Positions 15,161-23,364 of a DNA stretch of 25,331 nt are shown here, in pieces. How positions within the stretch are numbered: position 1 is the stretch's first letter; the number at the start of each line of letters is the position of its first letter. Origin of the DNA: Candidatus Aminicenantota bacterium (GTDB lineage Bacteria; Acidobacteriota; Aminicenantia; S016-38); assembly GCA_027062035.1 (NCBI GenBank), contig JAMOUL010000321.1, forward strand, positions 1-25,331. Reading direction: 5' to 3'. A model generated the notes under the pieces. It was not told the origin of the DNA and did not search any database. It saw only the letters and a program-made list of their open reading frames with translations. A program made the translations under genes and the position numbers.

Positions 15161-17802
15161 TGAAGGGGAAGGTATTTATCATAGACGGAAGTTCCGTTCT
15201 TTATAGAAGTTTTTATGCCCTTCCCAGATTAATAAACTCCAGAGGGCTTCCCACTAACGCCATTTATGGTTTTCACAACATAATTAGAAAGCTCATAAAG
15301 GAAGAGAAACCCGAATATATGGTTGTGGCCTTCGATGTGAAGGGAAAAACCCAGCGCCATGAGCTCTTCGAACAGTACAAGGCCCAGAGAAAACCCATGC
15401 CCGATGACCTGGAAATTCAGGTGCCCTATGTGAAGAAACTCCTTGAGGCCATGCGGGTTCCATACATAGAGAATCCGGGTATAGAGGCAGATGATCTTAT
15501 GGCTTCCATAGCGAAAAAGCTTAAGGAGATGGGATATGAGGCTGTTATAGTCACCTCTGACAAGGATCTCCTTCAGATACTGGACGATGGAATAAAGATT
15601 TATCACCCGGGCAGGGAAATATATATAACAAAGGAAAACTGCAGGGAGATTTATGGTGTGGATCCCGGACAGATAGTTGATGTCATGGCACTTATGGGGG
15701 ATTCGGTGGACAACATTCCCGGGGTTAAGGGTATAGGGGAAAAAACTGCAAAGTCCCTTATAAATCAGTTTGGAACCCTTGACGAACTTCTTAAGAACCT
15801 TGATAAAGTAAAACCAAGGATAAGAAAGGCCATAGAGGAGCATATGGACGAGTTGAAACTCAGTCGGGAACTGGTTCAGATAGATAGCGATCTTCCTGTG
15901 GAGGTAAACATAGAGGAATACAGGCTAAAGGAACCTGACCTCGAAAAACTTCTTCCCCTTTTGAAGGAACTTGAATTTTCTTCCCTCCTGAAGGAATATA
16001 CCCGTGAGGAGGAAATCAACGGGAATTACAGTATCATAAAATCCGTGGATGAACTGAAAAGGATTTTGGGTGGTGTGTCTGATAAACTCTCCTTCGACAC
16101 AGAAACCACGGATCAGAGACCGGTATGGGCAAAGCTTCTGGGAATTTCCTTTTCCTTTAAAGAGGGAGAGGGTTATTACGTCCCCATTGCCCACGATGAA
16201 ATCTCCCTTCCGCAAAGGGATGTGCTGGAAGTGTTTTCCAGGATTTTATCCAGTCCAGAAATAAGGAAATATGGACATAATCTTAAATACGATCTTATAG
16301 TCCTCAGGAGGGTGGGCCTGGATGTTAAAGGAATAGACAGGGATTCAATGCTCCTTTCCTATCTTCTGACTCCGGAAAAGAGAAGCCACAATCTTGAAAA
16401 CCTTGTGCTTGAGATATATGGAATTAAAAAGAGAAGTTATAAAGAACTTACATCAAAGGGCAAATTGAACTTTGGCGGAATAAACCTGGAAGAGGCTGCC
16501 AATTACAGCTGTGAGGATGCGGATTATGCACTGAGGTTGTGCGAGACCCTGTATTCCAGAGTAGTGGAAGAAGGAATGGAGAGCCTTTACAGGGAAATAG
16601 AACTACCCCTGGTGGAGGTTCTTGCTGACATGGAAATGACAGGAGTTAAGGTGGATGTGGACAAGCTTGGAAAGCTTTCCCGGGAGCTTGGAGAAAAGCT
16701 GAAAGCCCTTGAGGAAGAAATTTACAAAAAGGCAGGGGTGGAGTTCAATATAAATTCCCCCAAACAGCTGGGAGAAGTTCTTTTTGAAAAGCTGAATCTT
16801 CCCCTTGTCAAGAAAACCAAAAAGACAAAGGGATATTCAACCGACATGGAGGTTTTAAAGGAACTTTCTGCGCTTCACGAGGTGCCGGCCCTCGTTCTTG
16901 AGTACCGCCAGCTTTCAAAGATCAAATCAACCTATATAGATTCGCTTCCCACAATGATTAATCCGGAGACAGGGAGAATACACACTTCCTACAACCAGAC
17001 CGTAACCGCTACAGGAAGGCTTTCCTCTTCTGACCCCAACCTCCAGAACATACCAATAAGGGGTGAGCTTGGAAAAAAGGTAAGGGAAGCCTTTGTTGCT
17101 GAGGATGGAAATTATCTCCTTTCTGCCGATTATTCCCAGATTGAGCTGAGGGTTGTGGCTCACATGAGCGGAGATGATAATCTGATCAATGCTTTTAAGC
17201 GGGGAGAGGATATACACACCGCAACAGCGAGGGAAGTGTTTGGAGACATCGATCTTCCTCCGGATGAGAAGAGAAGACGGGCAAAGATAATAAATTTCAG
17301 CATAATCTATGGAACCTCTGCATACTCCCTTTCCAAGGAACTGGGGGTGGATGTTCACGAGGCAGCAGACTTCATAAAGAGGTACTTTGAAAAGTATCCA
17401 AAGGTTAAAGAGTTTATAGATAGAACTGTGGCCGAGGCCAGGGAGAAGGGATATGTAAAAACGCTATTTGGAAGAAAAAGAAGAATCCCTGAGCTCAGCG
17501 CAAAGAACAAAAACATTCAGGCAGCAGGCGAGAGGATCGCCATGAATACTCCGATTCAGGGAACCGCTGCAGATATAATGAAAAAGGCCATGATAGATGT
17601 GTGGAGAGCCCTTAAAAAGGGCGGATTTAAGACGAAAATGATAATGCAGGTCCACGACGAACTTATCTTTGAGGTTCCGCAGGAGGAAATAGAAGAGGTT
17701 CAAAGGCTCGTTAAGGAAAAGATGGAGGGTGCATACACCCTGAAGGTGCCCCTTGTGGTGGACCTTGCGTATGGTAAAAACTGGACGGAGGCAAAGGGAT
17801 GA
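15160..17802 (+). CDS. polA: DNA polymerase I
   Basis: This is a full three-domain polymerase I of 880 residues. The 5'-3' exonuclease/FEN domain (1-290) has IIDGSSVLYRSFYA, GIEADDLMA, TSDKDLLQ and GDSVDNIPGVKGIGEKTA. The 3'-5' proofreading domain is intact: FDTETT (D313, E315), YGHNLKYD and the YSCEDADYA motif. It should therefore proofread, unlike Taq-type enzymes. The polymerase domain has DPNLQNIP, motif A SADYSQIELR (D657), the O-helix RRRAKIINFSIIYG and motif C QVHDEL (D833). It fills gaps in repair and removes primers. ATG at 15160 overlaps the preceding TGA. A TTG one codon upstream is less likely. It joins the next gene in an ATGA overlap. Confidence 0.97.
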   Translation: MKGKVFIIDGSSVLYRSFYALPRLINSRGLPTNAIYGFHNIIRKLIKEEKPEYMVVAFDVKGKTQRHELFEQYKAQRKPMPDDLEIQVPYVKKLLEAMRVPYIENPGIEADDLMASIAKKLKEMGYEAVIVTSDKDLLQILDDGIKIYHPGREIYITKENCREIYGVDPGQIVDVMALMGDSVDNIPGVKGIGEKTAKSLINQFGTLDELLKNLDKVKPRIRKAIEEHMDELKLSRELVQIDSDLPVEVNIEEYRLKEPDLEKLLPLLKELEFSSLLKEYTREEEINGNYSIIKSVDELKRILGGVSDKLSFDTETTDQRPVWAKLLGISFSFKEGEGYYVPIAHDEISLPQRDVLEVFSRILSSPEIRKYGHNLKYDLIVLRRVGLDVKGIDRDSMLLSYLLTPEKRSHNLENLVLEIYGIKKRSYKELTSKGKLNFGGINLEEAANYSCEDADYALRLCETLYSRVVEEGMESLYREIELPLVEVLADMEMTGVKVDVDKLGKLSRELGEKLKALEEEIYKKAGVEFNINSPKQLGEVLFEKLNLPLVKKTKKTKGYSTDMEVLKELSALHEVPALVLEYRQLSKIKSTYIDSLPTMINPETGRIHTSYNQTVTATGRLSSSDPNLQNIPIRGELGKKVREAFVAEDGNYLLSADYSQIELRVVAHMSGDDNLINAFKRGEDIHTATAREVFGDIDLPPDEKRRRAKIINFSIIYGTSAYSLSKELGVDVHEAADFIKRYFEKYPKVKEFIDRTVAEAREKGYVKTLFGRKRRIPELSAKNKNIQAAGERIAMNTPIQGTAADIMKKAMIDVWRALKKGGFKTKMIMQVHDELIFEVPQEEIEEVQRLVKEKMEGAYTLKVPLVVDLAYGKNWTEAKG

Positions 17803-18281
17803 AGATAGGAATAATTTCAGATACCCATGACAGAATGGAATTAATTGAATGGTTTGCAGGGGAATTCGGAAGAAGGGGAGTCTCCCATGTTCTTCATGCA
17901 GGGGATATAATTGCTCCCTTTGCAGCGAAACCCTTTGCTGGATTTAATTTTACAGCTGTCTTTGGAAATAACTGCGGGGAAAAGCTTTTTCTCAGAGATA
18001 CCATAGAGAAATCTGGGGGAAGCATAAAACCGGGTCCGATTTCCCTGGAACTGGACGGGAAGCGTTTCTTCCTTATGCACGAGCCCTATGCCCTGGAGGC
18101 TGCGGTAAAAAGCGGTTTATACGATTATGTAATCTACGGACATACCCATGAGCTGGAAAAGAGGCAGGAAGGCAGCACCTGGGTGCTAAATCCCGGCGAG
18201 GCCTGTGGCTACCTTACCGGAAAGGCCACTGCCATGGTCCTTGATACCGCAACAGGTGAGATAGAAATAATTATTGCGTGA
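17799..18281 (+). CDS. YfcE/MJ0936-type metallophosphoesterase
   Basis: The 160-residue calcineurin-like phosphoesterase has the full metal set: IISDTHD (D8, H10), HAGD (D36), FGNN (N57), MHE (H94) and YGHTHE (H115, H117), followed by VLNPGEA. Enzymes of this type hydrolyse phosphodiesters with two divalent metals. The true substrate is generally unknown. The usual GNCD is replaced by GNNCG. The ATGA overlap with polA suggests coexpression, which fits a housekeeping nucleotide or repair role but does not show it. SD is weak (GGAGGCAAAGGG upstream). The gene ends directly against a GCGT-rich palindrome. Confidence 0.9.
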   Translation: MKIGIISDTHDRMELIEWFAGEFGRRGVSHVLHAGDIIAPFAAKPFAGFNFTAVFGNNCGEKLFLRDTIEKSGGSIKPGPISLELDGKRFFLMHEPYALEAAVKSGLYDYVIYGHTHELEKRQEGSTWVLNPGEACGYLTGKATAMVLDTATGEIEIIIA

Positions 18282-18386
18282 GTGCGTTTTTGCGTTCTCG
18301 CGTTTTCGCGTGTATGTGTTCTCTCTCTTTAGAGCAAACGTGCAGAGGCACTAAAGAGCCGTCGCAGAGCGCATGGCGCATTTAGT
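18282..18386. repeat. GCGT-rich imperfect palindrome, copy 2
   Basis: The repeat begins at the base after the phosphoesterase stop. Its left arm carries TGCGTTTTTGCGTT (18283-18296), identical in sequence and orientation to 18945-18958. It then continues with CGCG words. The right arm, near 18360-18382, holds the inverse (CGCAGAGCGCATGGCGCA). Inside, CTCTTTAG (18325-18332) pairs with CTAAAGAG (18351-18358). Its left arm also aligns in reverse complement with the outer end of copy 3. It lies directly upstream of the antitoxin promoter. Confidence 0.6.
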
Positions 18387-18405
18387 GTTATAATATTAAA
18401 AGGGG
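18386..18405 (+). promoter_or_regulatory. Extended -10 promoter and SD of the antitoxin gene
   Basis: TGT followed by TATAAT (18389-18394) forms an extended -10 element that may need no -35 box. AGGGG lies a few bases before the ATG at 18411. It sits at the edge of the palindromic repeat, so repeat and promoter may interact. Confidence 0.5.
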
Positions 18406-18410
18406 TTACT

Positions 18411-18614
18411 ATGAGAAAGAAAGACGCAACGATTTTTTCAGAGAAGGAATTAAAGAGAGTCATAAAAGAAGCCATGGATGAATATTTTGACCCTGAATAT
18501 TCCTTCCAATTTAAAAAAGATTTTGTGAAACTGCTCAAAAAAAGCAAAGAGGAACAGGAAAGAGGGGAACTTTTTTCCCTGGATGAAATAAAGAAGGAAG
18601 TTGGCTTGAAATAA
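18411..18614 (+). CDS. Putative antitoxin (RelB-like) of a decayed toxin-antitoxin pair
   Basis: The 67-residue charged protein begins MRKKDATIFSEKELKRVIKE and ends FSLDEIKKEVGLK. The ending resembles the toxin-wrapping tail of RelB/Phd-type antitoxins, which often read SLDEVKKELG. The N-terminal part should hold the DNA-binding or dimer part, but I cannot assign a fold. AGGGG and an extended -10 promoter precede it. The stop is followed at once by the ATG of a RelE-type toxin remnant, the classic two-gene arrangement. The antitoxin frame is intact while the toxin is broken. It may still repress its own promoter or protect against related toxins elsewhere; that is inference. Confidence 0.72.
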   Translation: MRKKDATIFSEKELKRVIKEAMDEYFDPEYSFQFKKDFVKLLKKSKEEQERGELFSLDEIKKEVGLK

Positions 18615-18876
18615 ATGTATAAAATTTATTTCACTAAAACTGCAAAGGAAAGCCTTTCCGAAATTGACCGGACAATTGCTGTAAGAATAATCAAAAAAAA
18701 TTGAATGGCTAAGCGAGAATTTTGATCTTTTGAAACCGATTTCCTTAAAAGGAAATTTGGCAGAATTTTATAAATTAAGGGTGTGAGATTGGAGAGTAAT
18801 TTACACCGTTGACAGGGAGAAATTTAGAATAGTTATACATTTCGTTGGTCACAGAAGTGAAATTTACAAACTTTAA
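18615..18876 (+). pseudogene. RelE/ParE-type toxin, inactivated by a frameshift and a nonsense codon
   Basis: Reading from ATG 18615 gives 29 residues (MYKIYFTKTAKESLSEIDRT...) and a stop at 18702. A run of eight A (18693-18700) is one base too long. With seven A the frame continues IEWLSENFDLLKPISLKGN, then AEFYKLRV, a TGA at 18784-18786, then DWRVIYTVDREKFRIVIHF and VGHRSEIYKL to the TAA at 18874. This is the RelE/ParE layout (LKG, YKLRVGDWRVIY, GHR). The TGA stands where the family has Gly (GGA), so one base change explains it. Two separate lesions argue for real decay. The intact toxin would have been about 86 residues and would be expected to cleave mRNA on ribosomes or poison gyrase. 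Confidence 0.85.
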
Positions 18877-18938
18877 GCTCCCGGGAGAGTGCATTATGTT
18901 TCTCTTCCCTCATATATAATCACCTGACAGGTTGCAGG

Positions 18939-19042
18939 GCGTATTGCGTTTTTGCGTTACCGTGTTTTATTATTCTTTTTAACACTTACTCAATAACACG
19001 CAGACGCATTTACGCGTTAACGCAAAGCGCACAGTGCGCTTT
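18939..19042. repeat. GCGT-rich imperfect palindrome, copy 3
   Basis: The left arm GTATTGCGTTTTTGCGTTAC (from 18941) pairs imperfectly with the right arm around 18996-19026 (AACACGCAGACGCATTTACG, then CGTTAACGC). Between them is an A/T-rich loop. It shares TGCGTTTTTGCGTT exactly with copy 2 and GCATTTACRCGTTAACSC with copy 1. Its outer end is a perfect hairpin that abuts the stop of ltaE. Together with copy 2 it brackets the toxin-antitoxin remnant. Confidence 0.6.
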
Positions 19043-19044
19043 TT
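19024..19044 (+). terminator. Intrinsic terminator, possibly bidirectional
   Basis: AAAGCGCAC (19024-19032), one base and GTGCGCTTT (19034-19042) form a perfect nine-base-pair inverted repeat. On the + strand it ends in a run of five T. On the minus strand the stem is followed by only three T. It should stop transcripts from the toxin-antitoxin locus, and it sits at the 3' end of the convergent ltaE gene. The real loop would be three to five bases. Confidence 0.65.
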
Positions 19045-20087
19045 CACTTCATAATATCGTTTATTGCATTTATTGCCCGTTCTACGTCTTTATCGTCAAT
19101 ATCCTTATGTGTTACCATGCGCACCCTGGAGGGACCAAATCCGAGAGCAAGTACCTCTCTTTTCCTGAGCTCTTCCAGAAATTCCGGAACACCTATTTTG
19201 TCAGATACGAGTCTGAAAACTATAATGTTGGTTTGAACCTCTGAGGGATTTATTTCTATTCCTCTTATTTCGGATAGGGCTGTAGCAAGCCTTTTTGCCC
19301 TTGCATGGTCTTCTACCAGGCGTTCTACCATCTCCTCGAGGGCCACTATGCCAGCGGCTGCAATAACTCCAGCCTGCCTCATTCCTCCGCCGAGTGCCTT
19401 TCTTATAAGCCTTGCTTCTTTTATGAAATCCCCGGTGCCTGCAAGAATAGAGCCTATGGGGGCGGATAGTCCCTTGGAAAGACAGAACATTACGGAATCC
19501 ACATGCTTTGTTATTTCCCTTACATCTACCCCCAGGGCAGTTGCAGCGTTAAATACCCTTGCCCCATCCAGGTGGAAATGGATACCCTTCTTTTTCGCAA
19601 AGACAGATACCTTTTCCATATACGAAGGTTCCAGAACCGCTCCTCCCCAGTAGTTGTGTGTATTTTCGAGGGCCACACCCGCTGTTTCAGGTACGTGGGC
19701 TCTATCTCCCCTGTGGAAATTGGCGTCGAATTCCTCTATGGGAACCATTCCCCTGCTGGATTTCAGGGGGCGCGGAAGCGCCCCCACTATTCTGGATATG
19801 TTTCCACACTCGAAATTATATATGTGAGATTTTTCCTCGAGCAGTACTTCCCAGCCCTGAGGGATTGCCACCTTCATGGCTATTGTATTTCCCATTGTGC
19901 CAGAAGGGACAAAAAGAGCGGCTTCTTTGCCAACCTTTAATGCAGCCAGTTCCTCAAGTTCCTTTACAGTGGGATCATCGCCAAGGACGTCATCCCCCAC
20001 CTCTGCCTCATACATGGCCCTGCGCATGCGCTCGGTGGGCCTTGTTACTGTATCGCTTCTGAAGTCAGAGATGCCTTTATATCCCAT
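19044..20087 (-). CDS. ltaE: Low-specificity L-threonine aldolase
   Basis: This PLP enzyme splits threonine or allo-threonine to glycine and acetaldehyde. The protein has 347 residues, the family length. The N-terminal signature DFRSDTVTRPTERMRRAM is near 8-25 and GDDVLGDDPTV at 31-41. PSGTMGN is the phosphate-binding part, FHLDGAR (171-177) gives the Asp that holds the pyridine ring, and SKG gives the Schiff-base Lys at about 205 (FCLSKGLSAPIGS). I chose ATG at 20087 because AAGGAGGG lies just upstream. The start overlaps the end of the BNR-repeat gene by 11 bases, so translation is probably coupled. Low-specificity is the usual annotation; stereopreference cannot be read. Confidence 0.94.
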   Translation of the reverse strand: MGYKGISDFRSDTVTRPTERMRRAMYEAEVGDDVLGDDPTVKELEELAALKVGKEAALFVPSGTMGNTIAMKVAIPQGWEVLLEEKSHIYNFECGNISRIVGALPRPLKSSRGMVPIEEFDANFHRGDRAHVPETAGVALENTHNYWGGAVLEPSYMEKVSVFAKKKGIHFHLDGARVFNAATALGVDVREITKHVDSVMFCLSKGLSAPIGSILAGTGDFIKEARLIRKALGGGMRQAGVIAAAGIVALEEMVERLVEDHARAKRLATALSEIRGIEINPSEVQTNIIVFRLVSDKIGVPEFLEELRKREVLALGFGPSRVRMVTHKDIDDKDVERAINAINDIMK

Positions 20088-23000
20088 GTTTCCCTCCTTT
20101 ATTACCAAAGGACGGTATTTTAAAATACGGGAATTTGTGCTTGATGAGGAGAGCGTTGAGTTCCGGCAGATCCTTGCCCACTATCTCCTTTATTCCAATA
20201 AGGCGTTTATTTATGGCTTCGGTAAATTCCTTTACCTCTTCGATTTGCGTCCGGGTGGGTTTTCCTGGATAGCGGTTAATTTCTCCCTGGAGCATAAACA
20301 CCCTCATTGGAAGGGTTCCACCCCTCAGAAGTTCCTTCATCGTAAATCTGAAGAATCTCTCCCTGTCGAAGGAAAATTCCTTATTGTACGGTTTTAGCTT
20401 TTCCTTAATTTCCTTTACCCTGGTTTTTATCTCTTCTGGAACTTCCCTTTCCTCCTTCAATCTCTTTTCAAGATCCTTCAGAGCTTCATTTGTCTTTTTA
20501 ACAAAGGCCCCGATCATAAAGGTTTGCCGTATAAGATTGTTTAGCTGATTGACGTATTTTATCTTTATTTTCCTTTCCTCTACCGGGTAGTCCTGTACAG
20601 GATCCGGATATACTTCTACCTGCTGTTTTACTGAAGTGTTACCCACCTTTAGTTCTACTGTGTATGTTCCCGGTAGAACGAATGCCCCTCTGGGACCCCT
20701 CATCCCGAATTCCTTCAGGGTCTTTTTTAGGTCTGAAGGCAGCGCTTCTGTGGCGGATGGATATCTGAGATCCCACACCGTTCTGTTAAGGCCCTTCTTC
20801 AGTTTCTTCAACTTTATGGTTCTTATTTTCTTTCCCTGTGCATCGTAGATGTTCAGTTCCGCCTTTTTAACTTTATCCTTGAGATAGAAATTTATAATTG
20901 CGCCAAATGGGGGATTTGGAGCAGAAAAATCAGCCCTTGAATAGAACTCTCCTGAAACCCTCGGGAAGAACATCTCTGCTTTCCTTATGGGGAACAGATA
21001 GGTTTGCTGCTTTACCGCCTGGTGAAGCATTTCGATGGGTCTTATGTCGTCAATTATCCATACCCCCCTTCCGTGGGTTCCTATTATGAGGTCCCTTTCT
21101 CTTGGATGGATTTTTATATCTCTTACTGCCACTGTGGGCAGGTTATTGTTGAATTTTATCCAGTTTTTACCCTTATTAAAGCTGATGTATATTCCAAACT
21201 CTGTTCCGAGGTAGAGGATATTTCCATTGAAGGGGTCCTCCCTGATGACGTGGACATAACCTACCTCAGGTAGATTGTTCCGCAGGGATTTCCAGGTCTT
21301 TCCATAGTCGTGGGTTACATAGACATAGGGGGCAAAGTCATCGCTGCGATGCCTGTCAAAGGTTACGTACACTGTGGCCGCGTCAAAGTGAGATGGTTCA
21401 ATGGAGGATACCCAGCTATTTGGGGGAAGTCCTTTTATATTCTTTATAAGATTGGTCCATGTCTTTCCGCCATCCCTTGTGAGTTGAAGGTTTCCGTCGT
21501 CTGTCCCGGCCCATATTACACCAGGTTCCTTATAGGATTCAGCAATGGCATAGATGGTGCAGTGGATCTCTGCACCGGTATTATCCGGAGTAATGGGTCC
21601 TCCGGAGTCTATTATCTTCTTCGGATCGTTGGTTGTAAGGTCAGGGCTTATTATTTCCCATGTTCTACCCCCATCCCCTGAACGGAACAGATAGTTTGCT
21701 CCCAGGTAAACAATATCCGGATTGTGAGGGGATATGAGTATGGGGGTATTCCAGTTAAACCTGTAGGGTTCCTTTTTAAGGGGAGCCTCTGGCCTGATTG
21801 CCTGGGAGACAGCCCTCTTAACCTCCACCCTTATTATTTCTCCTGTCTGTGATTCTGCGTATATAACGTCCGGGTTATTGGATGGACTTAGCGTGTAAAA
21901 TCCATCCCCTCCCCCTATGGGACGCCAGTGGTTGTTCTTTATTCCCTGCCATTCCTTTGAGTTGCTCGGGCCCATCCAGCTGCCGTTGTCCTGAAGTCCA
22001 CAGAACACGTTATAGGGATTTTTCATGTCAAATCCCACATGGTAAACCTCTGCAGCTGAGATGCTTTTTACGCTATACCAGGTTTTCCCGCCGTCCCATG
22101 AAATGTCTATTCCTCCGTCGTTTCCGTCCACTATATGGTCAGGATTGTGGGGGTCAATCCAGAGGGCGTGATGGTCAGGATGAATTCCCCTGGAAATTAC
22201 TTTAAAGCTTTTTCCTCCATCCCTTGAGACGAGAAGGTTATATCCTGCCGAATAGATAATAAGATCGTTGGAGGGGTCTATTCTTATCTGGCTGAAGTAG
22301 AAGGGTCTGGGATTGATTCTCGAAAGAAGCTTTCTGCCGCCTACCATATGCCAGGTCTCTCCCTTGTCTTCTGAGCGGAATAATCCTCCCTTCTTGTTTT
22401 CCACCACAGCATATACGACGTTGGGTTTTGAACGGGACACTGCAAGGCCTATCCTTCCTGTATCTCCCTTCGGCAGTCCCTTTGTAAGCTTCTTCCATGT
22501 CTGTCCACCATCTGTAGTTTTATAAATCCCGCTCAGAGGTCCGCCGCTATAAAAATAATACGGCTTTCTTCCATGCTGATAAGCTGCAGCATACAGTATT
22601 AAATTGTTGGAGGGGTCCATCACAAGGTCTGCTATCCCCACATCTTCTGCTATGTATAGAACCTTTTTCCAGGTTTTACCTCCATCGGTGGTCTTATATA
22701 CACCTCTTTCCCTGTTTTTACCCCAGAGGTGGCCCATTGCAGCCACATATACTACGCTGGGATTCCTCGGGTCTATAACAATTCTTGAAATGTGTCTTGT
22801 TTCTGTAAGGCCCATGTGTTTCCAGGTCTTCCCTCCATCTTCGGATTTGTAAATGCCGTCTCCTATGGAAACACTGTTTCTGCAGGTTGATTCTCCTGTT
22901 CCTGCCCAGACTATGTCAGGGTTGGATTGGGAGACTGCTACAGCTCCTATGGATGCGCTTCCCTGGTTTTCAAAAATGGGCGTCCAGGTAATTCCACCGT

Positions 23001-23244
23001 TTGTGGTTTTCCAGAGTCCGCTGGGTCCAACAGCCGCGTAAATAATTGATGGGTTATTTTCCACCACAGCAAAATCTACAGTTCTTCCTCCCATAACCGC
23101 AGGTCCTATGTTTCTCCATTTCATAGATGATATGATGCTGGAGAAATCAGGACCCTTTTCCGTTTTTCTGGCCTTTGCTATAGAAGGGAGAGCAAGGGCC
23201 AGTACAAGCATTAAAATAAAAAGATAGCGAGGTACTTTTTTCAT
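20077..23244 (-). CDS. Secreted BNR/VPS10-like beta-propeller protein
   Basis: The 1055-residue protein has a signal peptide (MKKVPRYLFILMLVLALALP, cleaved after about 25). About eleven BNR/Asp-box repeats of the DGGKTW type follow (for example KTTNGGITW, KSEDGGKTW, KTTDGGQTW). They extend to about residue 720 and form one or two beta-propellers like sortilin/VPS10 domains or 'glycosyl hydrolase' BNR proteins. Motifs such as MKWRNIGPAVMGGR and GNDGGIDISWDGGKTW are typical of a large family in Acidobacteria and Bacteroidetes. The C-terminal 300 residues hold a strand-rich domain and a charged helical region, ending near KHGI. No peptidase or glycosidase active site is evident. ATG at 23244 is backed by AAAGGGGGG; an ATG seven codons upstream lacks an SD. 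Confidence 0.86.
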   Translation of the reverse strand: MKKVPRYLFILMLVLALALPSIAKARKTEKGPDFSSIISSMKWRNIGPAVMGGRTVDFAVVENNPSIIYAAVGPSGLWKTTNGGITWTPIFENQGSASIGAVAVSQSNPDIVWAGTGESTCRNSVSIGDGIYKSEDGGKTWKHMGLTETRHISRIVIDPRNPSVVYVAAMGHLWGKNRERGVYKTTDGGKTWKKVLYIAEDVGIADLVMDPSNNLILYAAAYQHGRKPYYFYSGGPLSGIYKTTDGGQTWKKLTKGLPKGDTGRIGLAVSRSKPNVVYAVVENKKGGLFRSEDKGETWHMVGGRKLLSRINPRPFYFSQIRIDPSNDLIIYSAGYNLLVSRDGGKSFKVISRGIHPDHHALWIDPHNPDHIVDGNDGGIDISWDGGKTWYSVKSISAAEVYHVGFDMKNPYNVFCGLQDNGSWMGPSNSKEWQGIKNNHWRPIGGGDGFYTLSPSNNPDVIYAESQTGEIIRVEVKRAVSQAIRPEAPLKKEPYRFNWNTPILISPHNPDIVYLGANYLFRSGDGGRTWEIISPDLTTNDPKKIIDSGGPITPDNTGAEIHCTIYAIAESYKEPGVIWAGTDDGNLQLTRDGGKTWTNLIKNIKGLPPNSWVSSIEPSHFDAATVYVTFDRHRSDDFAPYVYVTHDYGKTWKSLRNNLPEVGYVHVIREDPFNGNILYLGTEFGIYISFNKGKNWIKFNNNLPTVAVRDIKIHPRERDLIIGTHGRGVWIIDDIRPIEMLHQAVKQQTYLFPIRKAEMFFPRVSGEFYSRADFSAPNPPFGAIINFYLKDKVKKAELNIYDAQGKKIRTIKLKKLKKGLNRTVWDLRYPSATEALPSDLKKTLKEFGMRGPRGAFVLPGTYTVELKVGNTSVKQQVEVYPDPVQDYPVEERKIKIKYVNQLNNLIRQTFMIGAFVKKTNEALKDLEKRLKEEREVPEEIKTRVKEIKEKLKPYNKEFSFDRERFFRFTMKELLRGGTLPMRVFMLQGEINRYPGKPTRTQIEEVKEFTEAINKRLIGIKEIVGKDLPELNALLIKHKFPYFKIPSFGNKGGKHGI

Positions 23245-23273
23245 AACGCCCCCCTTTGATTTCATAACAAAAT

Positions 23274-23279
23274 ATTATA
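23274..23279 (-). promoter_or_regulatory. -10 box of the BNR-repeat/ltaE operon
   Basis: TATAAT reads on the minus strand at 23279-23274, with TTAAAC 18 bases further upstream as a weak -35. The expected start near 23267 leaves a leader of about 22 bases containing the SD. Confidence 0.5.
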
Positions 23280-23326
23280 CGAATTAACAGAGAATTTGTT
23301 TAATTTATGTTTTAAATAATGGTTGT

Positions 23327-23355
23327 TTGATTGAAAAATTCTCTCTTGTTATAAT
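23327..23355 (+). promoter_or_regulatory. Promoter for nuoJKL, near-leaderless
   Basis: TTGATT (23327-23332), a 17-base spacer and TATAAT (23350-23355) preceded by TGT make a strong extended -10 promoter. The nuoJ ATG begins at 23365, so the predicted mRNA has at most about three leader bases and no SD. Confidence 0.7.
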
Positions 23356-23364
23356 CCAATCGTT

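Noticed and set aside
15229..15843. A 204-codon open frame on the minus strand.
   Set aside because: It lies wholly inside polA, whose exonuclease motifs are unmistakable. It has no SD and its protein shows no domain.
19559..20062. A 167-codon + strand frame opposite ltaE.
   Set aside because: It is antisense to clear threonine aldolase motifs and is rich in Pro/Cys/Leu as expected of a shadow frame.
20077..23244. The repeated DGGKTW codons as a DNA repeat array or CRISPR.
   Set aside because: Spacing and third-base variation follow protein-level BNR repeats; there are no identical DNA repeats with spacers.
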